The position numbers and the translations under genes were made by a program. Shown piece by piece: positions 9,693 to 17,852 of a stretch of 64,000 nt of DNA. Within the stretch, counting starts at the first letter, position 1; every line of letters begins with the position of its first letter. The stretch lies in NCBI GenBank assembly GCA_027488845.1, contig JAIYBC010000042.1, positions 90,784 to 154,783 of the forward strand, written 5' to 3'. Under the pieces are notes generated by a model. That model saw only the letters and a list, made by a program, of their open reading frames with translations, was not told the origin of the DNA and searched no databases. This DNA is from Verrucomicrobiales bacterium. GTDB lineage: Bacteria > Verrucomicrobiota > Verrucomicrobiia > Limisphaerales > UBA9464.

Positions 9693-11792
9693 TCAGGGCT
9701 TCCGCACCAGGCGTCGGAGCACCGCGAGGTCCTCCGGGTTGCGGCCCGGATCGAAGCCGAGCGCGTCTTCCTCCGAGACCAGCATCCGCCGCCGGGCCTC
9801 GATGCGCCCGCGCTCCCCCGCATCGACCGCCGCCACGTACACCGCCACCCGGTTCGCCCGGTCCCGGAACTCCACGGCGCCGTCCACGATCCGGTGTTCC
9901 ACCCGCGTGGTGCCGTCGGCGTCCACCCGGAACACCTCCACCGGGTTTCCGAGGAACGTGGGCAGGGGGAAGTTGAAGGTCGTCTCCCGGGGCGCCCCGA
10001 ACCGGAACTCCCGCTCCCGCGGATCCGGGACGTAGGCGAGGTCCAACGCGACCAGCAGCGCGCCCCGCGGACCCGCCACGACGTCGAGGTCCCAGTCCGG
10101 CGCGCCGTCCCGCATCACCCGCCGATGGTGCGTTGCGTCCCCCTCGAGGAAGTGCTCCTCCAGCATCCGGATCTCCCGGCCCACCCGGGTCATCGGCTCG
10201 ATCAGGTCCGGGAAGGCCACCAGGGAACGTACGCTCAGGTTGAACCAGTAGAGCGAGGTGATCCGGCTCGCGAGCGCGTGCCACGCCTGGAGCCGCAGTT
10301 CGTCCGGGGTCGGGGAGCCGCGCTTCCGGCCGCCGTACCCGTTCCAGTCGTGGTGCGGTCCCTGCGACCAGTAGGCGATCGCTCGGGGACGGTTCAGGTC
10401 CCGCAGCGACCGCGTCATCTCGCCGATGGTCTCCAGCGGCGCGCCCCAGCGGATCCGCTCGCCTCCCCACCGTTCGTACTGGGCCCACGCGTCGGGCGAC
10501 GGCGCCGTGACCCGGTAGGCGTCGTAGTGCGGGAAGTCCGTCAGGCCCGCGTAGAACCGCCAGACCCGCTCCTCGCTGTGGGTCAGCGACGTCGGCAGCC
10601 GCGTGGACGCATAGGGCGCCATCGCCTTCCAGCAGTCCTGAGGAGGCACCGGCTTCCCGCCGCCGTACTGGGGTTCGCCCAAGAATTCCACCGCATGGAC
10701 CCGCGGCAACATGGCGTCGGTGTCGTAGCGCCCCACCGGCGTCAACGCGGAGAAGTACTTCAGCGGGTACCGCGAATACAGGCCGTCGGGTCCGGTCCGG
10801 TCGGTGTACCCGGGTTGTTCCTGGATCTGCGCCGTGTTCACGTGGACCCGACGCAGGGTCTTGTGGAACGCCTCGGATTCCAGCGGCTTCCCCTCGCCGC
10901 CTCCCGCCTCCTGGACCCAGCCGCCGCTGATGTCGAAGGCCTCCCGCCGGACCCGTTGATGCGCCCAGAGCGTCGTCGGCCGCCCACCGTCGTCCAGCAG
11001 CCGCAGCTCGATCGCGGCATGGGTCAGGGGCAACGGGCCCGTCGCCACCCGCACCACCCCGCGGCCGCCCGCTGGAATCCTCCCGTCGGCCGGGAACCGC
11101 CCGAGCCCATCGCGGATCCACGGCTGCGACAGGAGGACCCTCCAGGTCGCGTTGCCCGCCGGCAGCCACAGCCGGCACGCGTCCAGGCGCAGCGTCCCCG
11201 CGCCTCGGTTCACCACATGGAGGACCATCGAGTCCGGTTGGACCGACTCGCGGGGTCCGAGGAACGTCACCGCTGACAACCAGGCCGCCGGACCGTCGAT
11301 CGACACTGTCAGACGTTCCGTGGCCGCGTCGTCGATGCCGACATCGGTGCCCGCACCCGTGCCGGAGCCGGAACCGGGCAAGGTCACCTCGAGTGCGGCC
11401 TGGGTGTTCGTGCCCCAGTCGGCCCGTTTGCCGTTCCACTTCCACACCGTCATCGCGCCCGGCGGCAGCGTGATGGGGTCGCCGCCCCAGGCCGACGGCA
11501 GTTCGTGCCAGGCCCAGGCGTCGTCGCGCAACAGCTCCTCCGGGGTGCGTCCGCGCAGCCGGATCGGGGCCGAGGCGGGGAGGACCAGCGGACGGTCCGA
11601 GGCGTTCCTCAGGAACAGCTCCACCCGGGCGCCGAGGCTGAAGTCGGCCTTCTGCCGGTACCGCATCTCGGTGGACTGGACGTGTGGGACGACCTGGACC
11701 CCGTCCAGCGAGAGGGTCGCAGCCGAGACCGCGGATACCGCCGACAGGAGCCAGGTCATCGCCGGCTGCAGGCGGAGGCGGGGGAACCGCAT
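9693..11792 (-). CDS. Large secreted protein, glycoside-hydrolase context, function unknown
   Basis: 699 residues from the ATG at 11792, which gives a plausible signal peptide (MRFPRLRLQPAMTWLLSAVSAVSAA). In-frame ATGs at 11879 and 11909 would add a charged leader and are less likely. The first ~300 residues are beta-sandwich-like (VELFLRNASDRPLVLPASA); the central part has aromatic-rich barrel-like segments (YWSQGPHHDWNGYGG, then ITSLYWFNLSVRSL), reminiscent of glycoside-hydrolase barrels; the C-terminus is a small beta domain. I do not recognise a characterised family. Position 24 bases upstream of the GHL6-like gene suggests one transcription unit acting on the same glycan. Confidence 0.62.
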   Translation of the reverse strand: MRFPRLRLQPAMTWLLSAVSAVSAATLSLDGVQVVPHVQSTEMRYRQKADFSLGARVELFLRNASDRPLVLPASAPIRLRGRTPEELLRDDAWAWHELPSAWGGDPITLPPGAMTVWKWNGKRADWGTNTQAALEVTLPGSGSGTGAGTDVGIDDAATERLTVSIDGPAAWLSAVTFLGPRESVQPDSMVLHVVNRGAGTLRLDACRLWLPAGNATWRVLLSQPWIRDGLGRFPADGRIPAGGRGVVRVATGPLPLTHAAIELRLLDDGGRPTTLWAHQRVRREAFDISGGWVQEAGGGEGKPLESEAFHKTLRRVHVNTAQIQEQPGYTDRTGPDGLYSRYPLKYFSALTPVGRYDTDAMLPRVHAVEFLGEPQYGGGKPVPPQDCWKAMAPYASTRLPTSLTHSEERVWRFYAGLTDFPHYDAYRVTAPSPDAWAQYERWGGERIRWGAPLETIGEMTRSLRDLNRPRAIAYWSQGPHHDWNGYGGRKRGSPTPDELRLQAWHALASRITSLYWFNLSVRSLVAFPDLIEPMTRVGREIRMLEEHFLEGDATHHRRVMRDGAPDWDLDVVAGPRGALLVALDLAYVPDPREREFRFGAPRETTFNFPLPTFLGNPVEVFRVDADGTTRVEHRIVDGAVEFRDRANRVAVYVAAVDAGERGRIEARRRMLVSEEDALGFDPGRNPEDLAVLRRLVRKP

Positions 11793-11960
11793 CCGGAACG
11801 CGGTCGGACGAGCCGCGCGGAACGGGCGTCGTTCAACGGCCTTGGAAGCAGCGGCCGTGGCAAGGAAACGGTTCGGCATGCGAGGAAGACGGGGGCTTGG
11901 AGAAACCATGCCGAGCCCCCTTGCTTCAGGACAGTCCCGGATGGTGACGAATCCGGATGC

Positions 11961-11990
11961 GGGTGGCCGCGGCCGCCCGGCCGCGGTCCC
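11961..11990. repeat. GC-palindromic dispersed repeat, copy 1
   Basis: A GTGGCCGCGGCC core followed by GGCCGCGGTCC. The same element recurs at 14861 and 15021, with a partial copy at 15785. It can fold into a strong GC stem. It lies in the intergenic region 11793-12307, which otherwise holds only the second repeat family (12126) and no gene. Confidence 0.7.
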
Positions 11991-12125
11991 CCCTTCCGCA
12001 TCCGGAACAAGGACCGTCCCCACGCAAACCCGCCAAGCCGCGAACGGCGCACGGGATACGGACGGAGGAAGCCGCATCCCCGTCGGTGCCCGGTTCCGCG
12101 TACGGAAACGCCCGGTCGCACCGTC

Positions 12126-12244
12126 TCCTCCGCGGCTTGGCGTTTTTGCGTGCCAATCCCTTCTGGATCGCTGCTGCCAAAGCGGCGGAGGGCCGCCGCA
12201 CTCCAAGACCCTGGCGGACTTCCTCGGCGACGGACGGCGGACTT
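12126..12244. repeat. Dispersed intergenic repeat family B, copy 1
   Basis: About 118 bases closely matching 13466..13583. A 42-base core (12182..12223 versus 13522..13563) is identical and contains the hairpin GCGGCGG-agg-G-CCGCCGC. Related hairpins occur at 15870-15890. It is a non-coding mobile-repeat candidate of REP type. Confidence 0.75.
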
Positions 12245-12307
12245 GAGGCAAGACCTGTCCTTGGAGCTTCCCGATGAAGGGCACCGCCGCTGCAGAGGTT
12301 CCCGGCG

Positions 12308-12862
12308 TTACTTGGCCAGATCCAGCAGCACCAGGGACGAGAACCTCGGGATCACGGTTCCAAGCCGCAGGAGGACATCCTCCGTCTCCATTCCTCGGCG
12401 CCCGGCGATTTCCCCCAGCACTACGAAGACCTGTTTGGGTTCCAGTTCGTAGAGGGTGACCAGATAGTCGTCCGGATGGACGGCTCGGATCCCATGCTCC
12501 TGGAGGTGTTCCTGGGCGAAATGTCTCAGGTTGAAGGTCAGGATGATCGCGCATCCGCCGCAGATGGCGGCCGCCAGGACGTGCCGGTCCTTTTCGTCGT
12601 TGGTGAGCGTCGGGATGAACCTTTCGTACCCGTTCACTGCCGCTTCCGGAAATCCGGCCATGACCTCCTTCTGGAAGAGCTCCACCAGACGGACGGGCCA
12701 CCCCAGTTTGTTCCGGTGGGTGCGTTCCACTTCCGCAAGGATTCCCATGGACCAATGCGGAACGAACAGTCTCGGCCGCTCCGCCAGTCTCAGCAGGAGA
12801 TCACACACGCCTTGGTTGGCCAGCACACAGGCGTCGATCAGCACGTGGAAATCCGCCCTCAC
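12308..12862 (-). CDS. PIN-domain ribonuclease toxin
   Basis: 184 residues with a PIN fold of the PF13470-like group: D10 in FHVLIDACVLA, E44 in LAEVERT, and D92 in TNDEKDRHVLAAA. N111 stands where a fourth acidic residue is usual (ILTFNLRHF). PIN toxins cleave tRNA or mRNA using one or two metal ions. Its ATG overlaps the stop of the upstream HTH gene by four bases (ATGA), the classic coupling of an antitoxin-toxin pair. Length is slightly above VapC (about 130 residues) and fits the longer PIN group with a C-terminal extension. Inferred target: RNA. Confidence 0.82.
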   Translation of the reverse strand: MRADFHVLIDACVLANQGVCDLLLRLAERPRLFVPHWSMGILAEVERTHRNKLGWPVRLVELFQKEVMAGFPEAAVNGYERFIPTLTNDEKDRHVLAAAICGGCAIILTFNLRHFAQEHLQEHGIRAVHPDDYLVTLYELEPKQVFVVLGEIAGRRGMETEDVLLRLGTVIPRFSSLVLLDLAK

Positions 12863-13314
12863 TCGTCACCCTTGTAGTCGGAGAAGTAGAGGCCTTCCTT
12901 CGCCACCTCATCCGTCAGTCGCGACAACGACTCCCGGCGCACCGTGTCCCGCTTCCGCTCATACTCCAGAAGGTCCTTGAAGGTCACCCGTCGATGCGTG
13001 CCGACGCGATGGAAGGGGATCTCACCCTTCTCGAGGAGTCCCACGAAGAACTGGCGGGACATGCCGAGGTGGTTCGCGGCGGCCTGCGTGGTGAAAGCCT
13101 CGTCCTCGGGGAGCATCACGATCGCCTTCTTCTCCGACATCAGGCGCACGATGCGGGAGAAGTGCTGGAGCAGGACGGCCGGGATCTCGGTCTGTTGGCC
13201 TTGCTCGTCCACCAGCAGCACATGCCCCGGGCGAGCGAAGGCGCGGGCCACCTTCTCGATCTGCTCGGCTGGAATGAGAGACGGGTCCAGCCGGTTGGCG
13301 CGGTTCGTCAGCAT
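12859..13314 (-). CDS. Excisionase-type HTH antitoxin partner of the PIN protein
   Basis: 151 residues from the ATG at 13314. The C-terminal half has a MerR/excisionase-type winged HTH: EAFTTQAAANHLGMSRQFF, then GEIPFHRVGTHRRVTFKDLLEYE. The N-terminal half (LTNRANRLDPSLIPAEQ onwards) is helical and may bind the toxin. It immediately precedes and overlaps the PIN gene, so it is the likely antitoxin and autoregulator. The promoter must lie in 13315-13465; no clear operator palindrome was seen there. Confidence 0.78.
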   Translation of the reverse strand: MLTNRANRLDPSLIPAEQIEKVARAFARPGHVLLVDEQGQQTEIPAVLLQHFSRIVRLMSEKKAIVMLPEDEAFTTQAAANHLGMSRQFFVGLLEKGEIPFHRVGTHRRVTFKDLLEYERKRDTVRRESLSRLTDEVAKEGLYFSDYKGDE

Positions 13315-13465
13315 GCGGGAAATGTATCGACGATTCCGGCCTCCCCTCAAGCAACAAACGCTACAACCGCCACAAACACCATACTCGACGCCAAGCTGGG
13401 ACGATACCCATTCCGATTCCAACCAGTTCAAAGTCAGGTGCTTGGATCGAATGCGGATGATCATC

Positions 13466-13583
13466 CTCCTCCGCAGCTTTGCGCTTTTGCGTGCCAAGCC
13501 CTTCTGCACCGTCACGGCCGAAGCGGCGGAGGGCCGCCGCACTCCAAGACCCTGGCGGACTTCCCAGGCGGCGGACGACGGAC
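13466..13583. repeat. Dispersed intergenic repeat family B, copy 2
   Basis: Second copy of the element at 12126..12244, including the identical 42-base core. It sits between the divergent PIN/HTH and Fic genes. Presence of both copies on either side of the toxin-antitoxin pair would allow deletion or capture of the pair by homologous recombination. Confidence 0.75.
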
Positions 13584-13641
13584 CCGCGCTGGTCCCGCTG
13601 ACCGGACCTCTTCCAACGCCAGAATCCGCTCGGGGTATTTT

Positions 13642-13669
13642 GTTAAAGAAAATGACGATTTCCTTTAAC
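13642..13669. promoter_or_regulatory. Inverted-repeat operator candidate upstream of fic
   Basis: A 12-base inverted repeat with 11 of 12 matches and a four-base loop (GTTAAAGAAAAT-gacg-ATTTCCTTTAAC), followed directly by GGAAATTCC (13671-13679). It lies 29 bases before the Fic ATG. The Fic protein has a winged-helix C-terminal domain, so autoregulation through this site is likely. The AT-richness stands out from the GC-rich neighbourhood. Confidence 0.6.
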
Positions 13670-13697
13670 AGGAAATTCCTTATTAAAGATTCGAGAC

Positions 13698-14858
13698 ATG
13701 ACGCGAACGCCGACCGGTTCCTACCGCGTTTCGACGGCCTCCGGGGAGGCTGTCCGTGCGTTCGTGCCGCTGCCGCTTCCTCCCCATCCGCCACTGGAGA
13801 TGGACGGTCCGCGGCAGCGGTTGCTCGAGCGGGCCACCCTCGCGATCGGTCGACTGGATAGCGTCAGCACCTTGCTGCCGGATCCGCACCTGTTCCTGTA
13901 CTCTTACGTCCGACGGGAGGCCGTCCTGTCCTCGCAGATCGAGGGGACTCAATCCTCGTTGTCCGACCTCTTGCTCTTCGAGATCGAGGAGATGCCGGGA
14001 GTTCCGCAGGACGACGTCGTGGAGGTGTCCAACTACCTCCGGGCTTTGGAGCATGGGATCTCCCGCCTGCGCGAAGGATTCCCGCTGTCCAATCGGCTGC
14101 TCCGGGAAATGCACGGCGCCCTGATGCAGCGGGGCCGTGGCAGCGACAAACAACCCGGTGAATTCCGACGCAGCCAGAACTGGATCGGCGGAACCCGTCC
14201 CGGCAATGCCCACTTCGTCCCGCCTCCGCCCGAGGAGTTGGAAGCGTGCATGGGTGCCCTCGAAGCCTTCCTCCATGAGGAGTCCAGTCCTCTGCCAATC
14301 CTCCTGAAGGCGGCGCTGGCGCACGTCCAATTCGAGACCCTGCATCCGTTTCTCGACGGCAATGGGCGGCTGGGTCGTCTGCTGATCGCGCTGTTGCTCC
14401 ACCACGGAGGGCTTCTGTCCCAACCCCTTCTGTACCTGTCGCTCCACCTCAAGGAGCACCGTTCGACCTACTACGAGTTGCTGGATCGGGTGCGGGCGAC
14501 GGGCGACTGGGAGGCCTGGGTGGATTTCTTCCTGGAAGGGGTGGAACAGACCGCCCAAGGCGCGGTCACCACCGCACGCCGACTGGTGGATCTCTTTGAG
14601 AAAGACACCCGGCGGATCCAGAAGCCGGGACGTTCCGCGGCGAACCATTTGCGGGTGCTCGGAGCGCTCCAGCGTCGACCGATCCTGACCCTGCCGAACC
14701 TCTGTCGGGAACTTCCGATGACCTTCCCGACTGCCAACAAGGCGATGAAGCACCTGGTTGCCGAAGGGATCGCCCGGGAAATGACCGGACAACGCCGCAA
14801 CCGCGTCTTCGTCTACGACGCCTACCTGGCGATCCTCAACGAAGGCGGCCAACCGTAG
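13698..14858 (+). CDS. fic: Fic-family AMP-transferase with C-terminal winged helix
   Basis: 386 residues. Fic_N domain (about 30-110) carries the inhibitory motif at SSQIEGTQSS (E82 expected to hold the ATP gamma-phosphate away: class II Fic). The catalytic core has HPFLDGNGRLGR at residues 216-227, complete for HxFx(D/E)GNGRxxR. The C-terminal ~80 residues (RSAANHLRVLGALQRRPILT onward) form a winged-helix domain seen in Fic/DOC regulators. The reaction is AMP transfer from ATP to a hydroxyl on a protein target. No separate antitoxin gene is needed because inhibition is internal. It is monocistronic, with the operator candidate at 13642. Confidence 0.9.
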   Translation: MTRTPTGSYRVSTASGEAVRAFVPLPLPPHPPLEMDGPRQRLLERATLAIGRLDSVSTLLPDPHLFLYSYVRREAVLSSQIEGTQSSLSDLLLFEIEEMPGVPQDDVVEVSNYLRALEHGISRLREGFPLSNRLLREMHGALMQRGRGSDKQPGEFRRSQNWIGGTRPGNAHFVPPPPEELEACMGALEAFLHEESSPLPILLKAALAHVQFETLHPFLDGNGRLGRLLIALLLHHGGLLSQPLLYLSLHLKEHRSTYYELLDRVRATGDWEAWVDFFLEGVEQTAQGAVTTARRLVDLFEKDTRRIQKPGRSAANHLRVLGALQRRPILTLPNLCRELPMTFPTANKAMKHLVAEGIAREMTGQRRNRVFVYDAYLAILNEGGQP

Positions 14859-14860
14859 CC

Positions 14861-15000
14861 GACGTGGCCGCGGCCACCAGGCCGCGGTCTGCTCCCCTTT
14901 TCCGAATTCAGGAAGCTTGTAAGGAAAGCTTCCAGGTCCCCCCCTCCCCGGATCCCCGTCTTCTGCGCAAAAGCTGGGGGAGTGTCGCCGCACTACCCGC
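14861..15000. repeat. GC-palindromic dispersed repeat family A, long copy
   Basis: Begins three bases after the fic stop with GACGTGGCCGCGGCC, then GGCCGCGGTC, followed by a TTCCGAATTCAGG block and a CCGGATCCCCGTCTTCTGCG block. The same order of blocks recurs at 15785..15900, so the unit is about 120-140 bases. It occupies the fic-DUF3024 spacer (14859-15264), where no gene is seen. Confidence 0.7.
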
Positions 15001-15020
15001 TCCCTGCTCTTCGCCGCCCG

Positions 15021-15055
15021 CCGACGTGGCCGCGGCCGCCCGGCCGCGGTCCCCC
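15021..15055. repeat. GC-palindromic dispersed repeat family A, short copy
   Basis: CCGACGTGGCCGCGGCC followed by the paired GGCCGCGGTCC. It is the same palindrome as 11961 and 14861, only about 150 bases from the latter. It can fold into a long GC stem and might act as a transcription stop for fic. Confidence 0.65.
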
Positions 15056-15130
15056 TCTCTGGATTCGTGAGACCTGGAAGGAGCGCCTCCGAATCCGGCC
15101 ACAGTCCCCGCTCCCCGCTTCTTGCCACCC

Positions 15131-15157
15131 GACGCCTGACGCCTGACGCCTGACGCC
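15131..15157. repeat. Short tandem repeat of TGACGCC
   Basis: Three to four tandem units of a 7-base TGACGCC motif in the spacer between fic and the DUF3024 gene. Too short to be a CRISPR array. Possibly replication slippage within the repeat-rich spacer. Confidence 0.6.
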
Positions 15158-15264
15158 GAGCCTCCCGCTCCCGGCTCTTTGCTGCCCCGCTGCGGTCGCT
15201 CGGAGCGGGGTCCGCTCCATGTGCTGTCCCTGGGGCTTCCCGGTTGAATTGGCATCGGGAGAGT

Positions 15265-15615
15265 TCAGCCGAAGAAGCAACCGTTGCTGTCCTCGTCAAT
15301 CACCCGGAGTGCTTCGGCGAGCGAGTCCGTTTCCGGACAGGGCTGGTAGCGATGCCAATGGCCGTCCGCCCGTTTCCAAAAGAGGCGCCAGACCCGCAGG
15401 CGGGGTAGTTGCTGGACCTTGGCGATGGGTTGCTCGGTGTGCTCCCCGGGACGATTGAACGCCGGGCGCACGAAGAAGAGCTCGATGGAACGGTCGGTGA
15501 ACCGCTGGCCCTCGCGGACCTTGTCGCGGAGATGCAGCGGAGGACGGCGCTGGGACCAGAACGAGTCCTCCAGAACCTTCAGGTGCTCGGCGATCTCGGT
15601 TTCGGTGAAGGCCAT
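15265..15615 (-). CDS. DUF3024 family protein
   Basis: 116 residues, a full-length match in layout to DUF3024: N-terminal helix with FTETEIAEHLKVL, then LRDKVREGQRF, then an IELFFVRPAF strand, a KVQQ segment, then VWRLFWKRADGHWHRYQP and a short tail. DUF3024 proteins are small cytosolic proteins of unknown function, frequently near toxin-antitoxin or defence genes. Here it stands alone between the repeat-rich spacers. Function cannot be given. Confidence 0.8.
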   Translation of the reverse strand: MAFTETEIAEHLKVLEDSFWSQRRPPLHLRDKVREGQRFTDRSIELFFVRPAFNRPGEHTEQPIAKVQQLPRLRVWRLFWKRADGHWHRYQPCPETDSLAEALRVIDEDSNGCFFG

Positions 15616-16123
15616 GCCCGAAAGGAACTTGAATCACGCTTCCTTGAGTTCGGCAACCAGGGCGGAGAGGAGGTCGGCGGTGGTGAATCATCCTGATGTC
15701 CTGCGCCGCCGAGACGATGGCCGATCGGAACCCTTCCCGATGGGGAGTGGAGCGGGGTTCTGGGTTTTCCTTTACAGCCATCCCACCAGGCGCGGTCCCC
15801 CCCTTTCCGAATTCAGGAGGCTTGGAAGTATTGCATCCAGATCCGCCCCCGGATCCCGTCTTCTGCGCGAAAGCGGCGGCGGACCGCCGCCGTCACTGCT
15901 CTGTGCTCCCCGCTCTCTGCTGCCAAGCCGCAGTCCCACAAACAAGCCTTCCCAGAAAATCCTGAAAACTCCGGCAGCGTTGCCGCCGCGGCTACGAGCC
16001 ACCCGCTCCCGGCTCCCGGCTCAACCGCCCGACACCCGACGCTTGAGGCAGTCTTCTACTCCCCGCTCGTTCACTCCCGGAAACGGCCTGACCCACCTTC
16101 ACTACCTGTTGTAGAAGTGGTGC
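15616..16123. other. Repeat-bearing intergenic stretch
   Basis: 508 bases without a supported gene. It holds a copy of the long repeat A (15785-15900), in which the leading palindrome is truncated but the GAATTCAGG and GGATCCCGTCTTCTGCG blocks remain, and a GCGGCGGCGG/CCGCCGCCG hairpin. The last 100 bases should contain the promoter of the HNH-HIT operon. Confidence 0.55.
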
Positions 16124-17068
16124 GTGGCGGTGACCGAATCGAATTGGGCCCACTGGCTGGAGCGCCTCTACGACCTGCGTCGGGACAAGCGCGGTTCCCA
16201 CGAGCGTCCTCACAAGCCGGTGTTGCTGCTGGCGATCCTCGATCTGCTCGACCGCGGTATTCTCCAGGACAACCAAGTCCCTTTCTCCGACGCGCTCGTG
16301 TCCACATTCCGACGCTGCTTTGGCGTCGTGCAGGCCCGGGACGATCGCCCCACCATCGAGAATCCCTTCTACTTCCTGTCCGGTGACGGCTTCTGGCAGG
16401 TGTTCGTGGCCGGCCAGTCGGAGCCGCTCTACCGCGAGGGTTTCGCCGGTGGGGCTCCCAGTGCCGCCCAGCTGCGGAGACAGTCGGCGACCGGGCGAAT
16501 CGACGCCGGTCTATGGGCATTGATGAGTGAACCCATCGCCCGTCATCAACTGAGGGAAGCCCTCATCGCTCGCTACTTCCCGGAGCATCACGACAGACTT
16601 GCTGCGCTGTCGGCAGAGGCGCGTTCTCCGAGCGTGACGGAAGCCAAAGAGCCAGCGCTTCCACCGGGACGAGACGCTGCGTTCCGCCGGACCGTCCTCG
16701 AGCTTTACGACTACCGATGCGCGGCGTGCGGTGTGCGGGTCCTTCTGAAGCCGCAGATGTCGCTCGTCGAGGCGGCCCATTTGATCCCGTTCTCCATCAG
16801 CCGGAACGACCGTCCTACGAACGGCGTGGCGCTTTGTCCGAACCACCATTGGGCCATGGACCGGCACCTGATCGCGCCCTGTCCCGATCCCCGGAATCGG
16901 GCCGGGCTATGGCGGATCAACACGCGGCGGCTCGACGACCGCATCGAGGGACAGCGCGACCTGATGTCCTTGGCTGGCCGGCCGGTGATTCCACCTCGGG
17001 AAACGATGTACCTTCCGGCGCCGGAATCCCTGCGCTGGCGCGAAGAACAGCTGGCCATCGCCGACTGA
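16124..17068 (+). CDS. ScoMcrA-like HNH restriction endonuclease
   Basis: 314 residues from a GTG. The N-terminal ~150 residues match the pattern of the ScoMcrA-type DNA sulfur-binding domain (ERPHKPVLLLAILDLLDRG, then NPFYFLSGDGFWQV). The C-terminal HNH domain has C199-x2-C202 in YRCAACG, H219 in EAAHLIPFS, N233 in PTNGVALC, and H241/H242 in CPNHHWAMD. Known ScoMcrA enzymes cleave phosphorothioate-modified (and methylated) DNA, so this is probably a type IV, modification-dependent nuclease. It is followed by a HIT gene one base downstream. Whether the ligand is sulfur-modified or another modified DNA is inference. Confidence 0.78.
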   Translation: MAVTESNWAHWLERLYDLRRDKRGSHERPHKPVLLLAILDLLDRGILQDNQVPFSDALVSTFRRCFGVVQARDDRPTIENPFYFLSGDGFWQVFVAGQSEPLYREGFAGGAPSAAQLRRQSATGRIDAGLWALMSEPIARHQLREALIARYFPEHHDRLAALSAEARSPSVTEAKEPALPPGRDAAFRRTVLELYDYRCAACGVRVLLKPQMSLVEAAHLIPFSISRNDRPTNGVALCPNHHWAMDRHLIAPCPDPRNRAGLWRINTRRLDDRIEGQRDLMSLAGRPVIPPRETMYLPAPESLRWREEQLAIAD

Positions 17069-17069
17069 C

Positions 17070-17492
17070 ATGTCTCTGCCGGATCCCAACCCCATGATCT
17101 CGACGATCGAGCTGGAGCTGCCCGTCTTCGGCCGGATCGAGCCCGAGCGGGTGATCGCCCAAGATGAGCTTTTCGCCATCGTGCGCGACAAGTACCCGAT
17201 CGCGATGGGTCACACCTTGATCATCCCGAAACGCGCAATACGGCGCCTCCGGGAGCTGACCGCGGGAGAGCGGAGCCGACTGATGGAATGGACCGTCTGG
17301 GTTCAGGCCCGGCTGATGGAGCACGCCGAGACTCCGGTGGAAGACTTCAACATCGGGCTCAACGACGGTCCTGCTGCCGGCCAGACGATGCCCCAATTCC
17401 ACCTGCACGTGATCCCGCGTCGGATGGGCGATGTTCCCGATCCCCGCGGCGGCGTCCGCTGGGTGATCCCGGAGCGGGCGCGGTATTGGTGA
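17070..17492 (+). CDS. HIT-family nucleotide hydrolase
   Basis: 140 residues, full length for HIT. The core has FNIGLNDGPAAGQTMPQ and the motif Q109-F-H111-L-H113-V-I, followed by the PDPRGGVRWVIPE tail common to this subgroup. In canonical HIT proteins the motif is H-x-H-x-H; here the first histidine is glutamine, while the middle (nucleophile) and last are kept. HIT enzymes cleave nucleotide phosphate bonds, sometimes from adenylylated DNA ends. The one-base spacing from the HNH gene implies one operon and perhaps processing of nuclease products or a nucleotide signal; this is inference. Confidence 0.85.
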   Translation: MSLPDPNPMISTIELELPVFGRIEPERVIAQDELFAIVRDKYPIAMGHTLIIPKRAIRRLRELTAGERSRLMEWTVWVQARLMEHAETPVEDFNIGLNDGPAAGQTMPQFHLHVIPRRMGDVPDPRGGVRWVIPERARYW

Positions 17493-17504
17493 GCGGCGCC
17501 GTGG

Positions 17505-17834
17505 CTACTGGATCTCGCGGCGCATGACGATCTCGTCGGGGGTCATCCCGGCGAACTCGAAGCCTTCCTTGGCCACGGCGTTCATCGCGACGTTCATGTA
17601 GTAGGCCCGCTCGTCCACCCGGTCGGGACGAACCGAGCGGTTCAGTACGGAGCCCAGCATCTCCACCTTGCCGTTGGATCGGATCAGATGGGTGTTTTCG
17701 CGGCCGCTCCATCGGATGGTCGCGTACTCGTAGCGTTGCAGGGTTCCTGGACCCGCACCCATCAGTTGCCGGGCAAAGAGCCCGAGGGTCGCAACCGCCA
17801 ACACGGCGCCGATTGGAATCAGGGACTTCTTCAT
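17505..17834 (-). CDS. Small exported or membrane-anchored protein, unknown
   Basis: 109 residues with an N-terminal hydrophobic segment (about 6-27, IPIGAVLAVATLGLFA) and a short soluble domain containing LQRYEYATIRWSGRENTHLI, which resembles the small DUF4177-type fold. I do not assign a function. It lies 18 bases downstream of the lipoprotein gene in the same direction, so the two probably form an operon. It converges with the HIT gene. Confidence 0.6.
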   Translation of the reverse strand: MKKSLIPIGAVLAVATLGLFARQLMGAGPGTLQRYEYATIRWSGRENTHLIRSNGKVEMLGSVLNRSVRPDRVDERAYYMNVAMNAVAKEGFEFAGMTPDEIVMRREIQ

Positions 17835-17852
17835 TTCTGTCTGGGTTCGGTG

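Noticed and set aside
8232..11276. Plus-strand open frame of 1014 codons across two minus-strand genes
   Set aside because: Spans two genes on the other strand and their junction, histidine/arginine-rich, no domain or ribosome site.
15131..15157. Possible CRISPR from the TGACGCC tandem repeat
   Set aside because: Units of seven bases without spacers; no Cas genes nearby.
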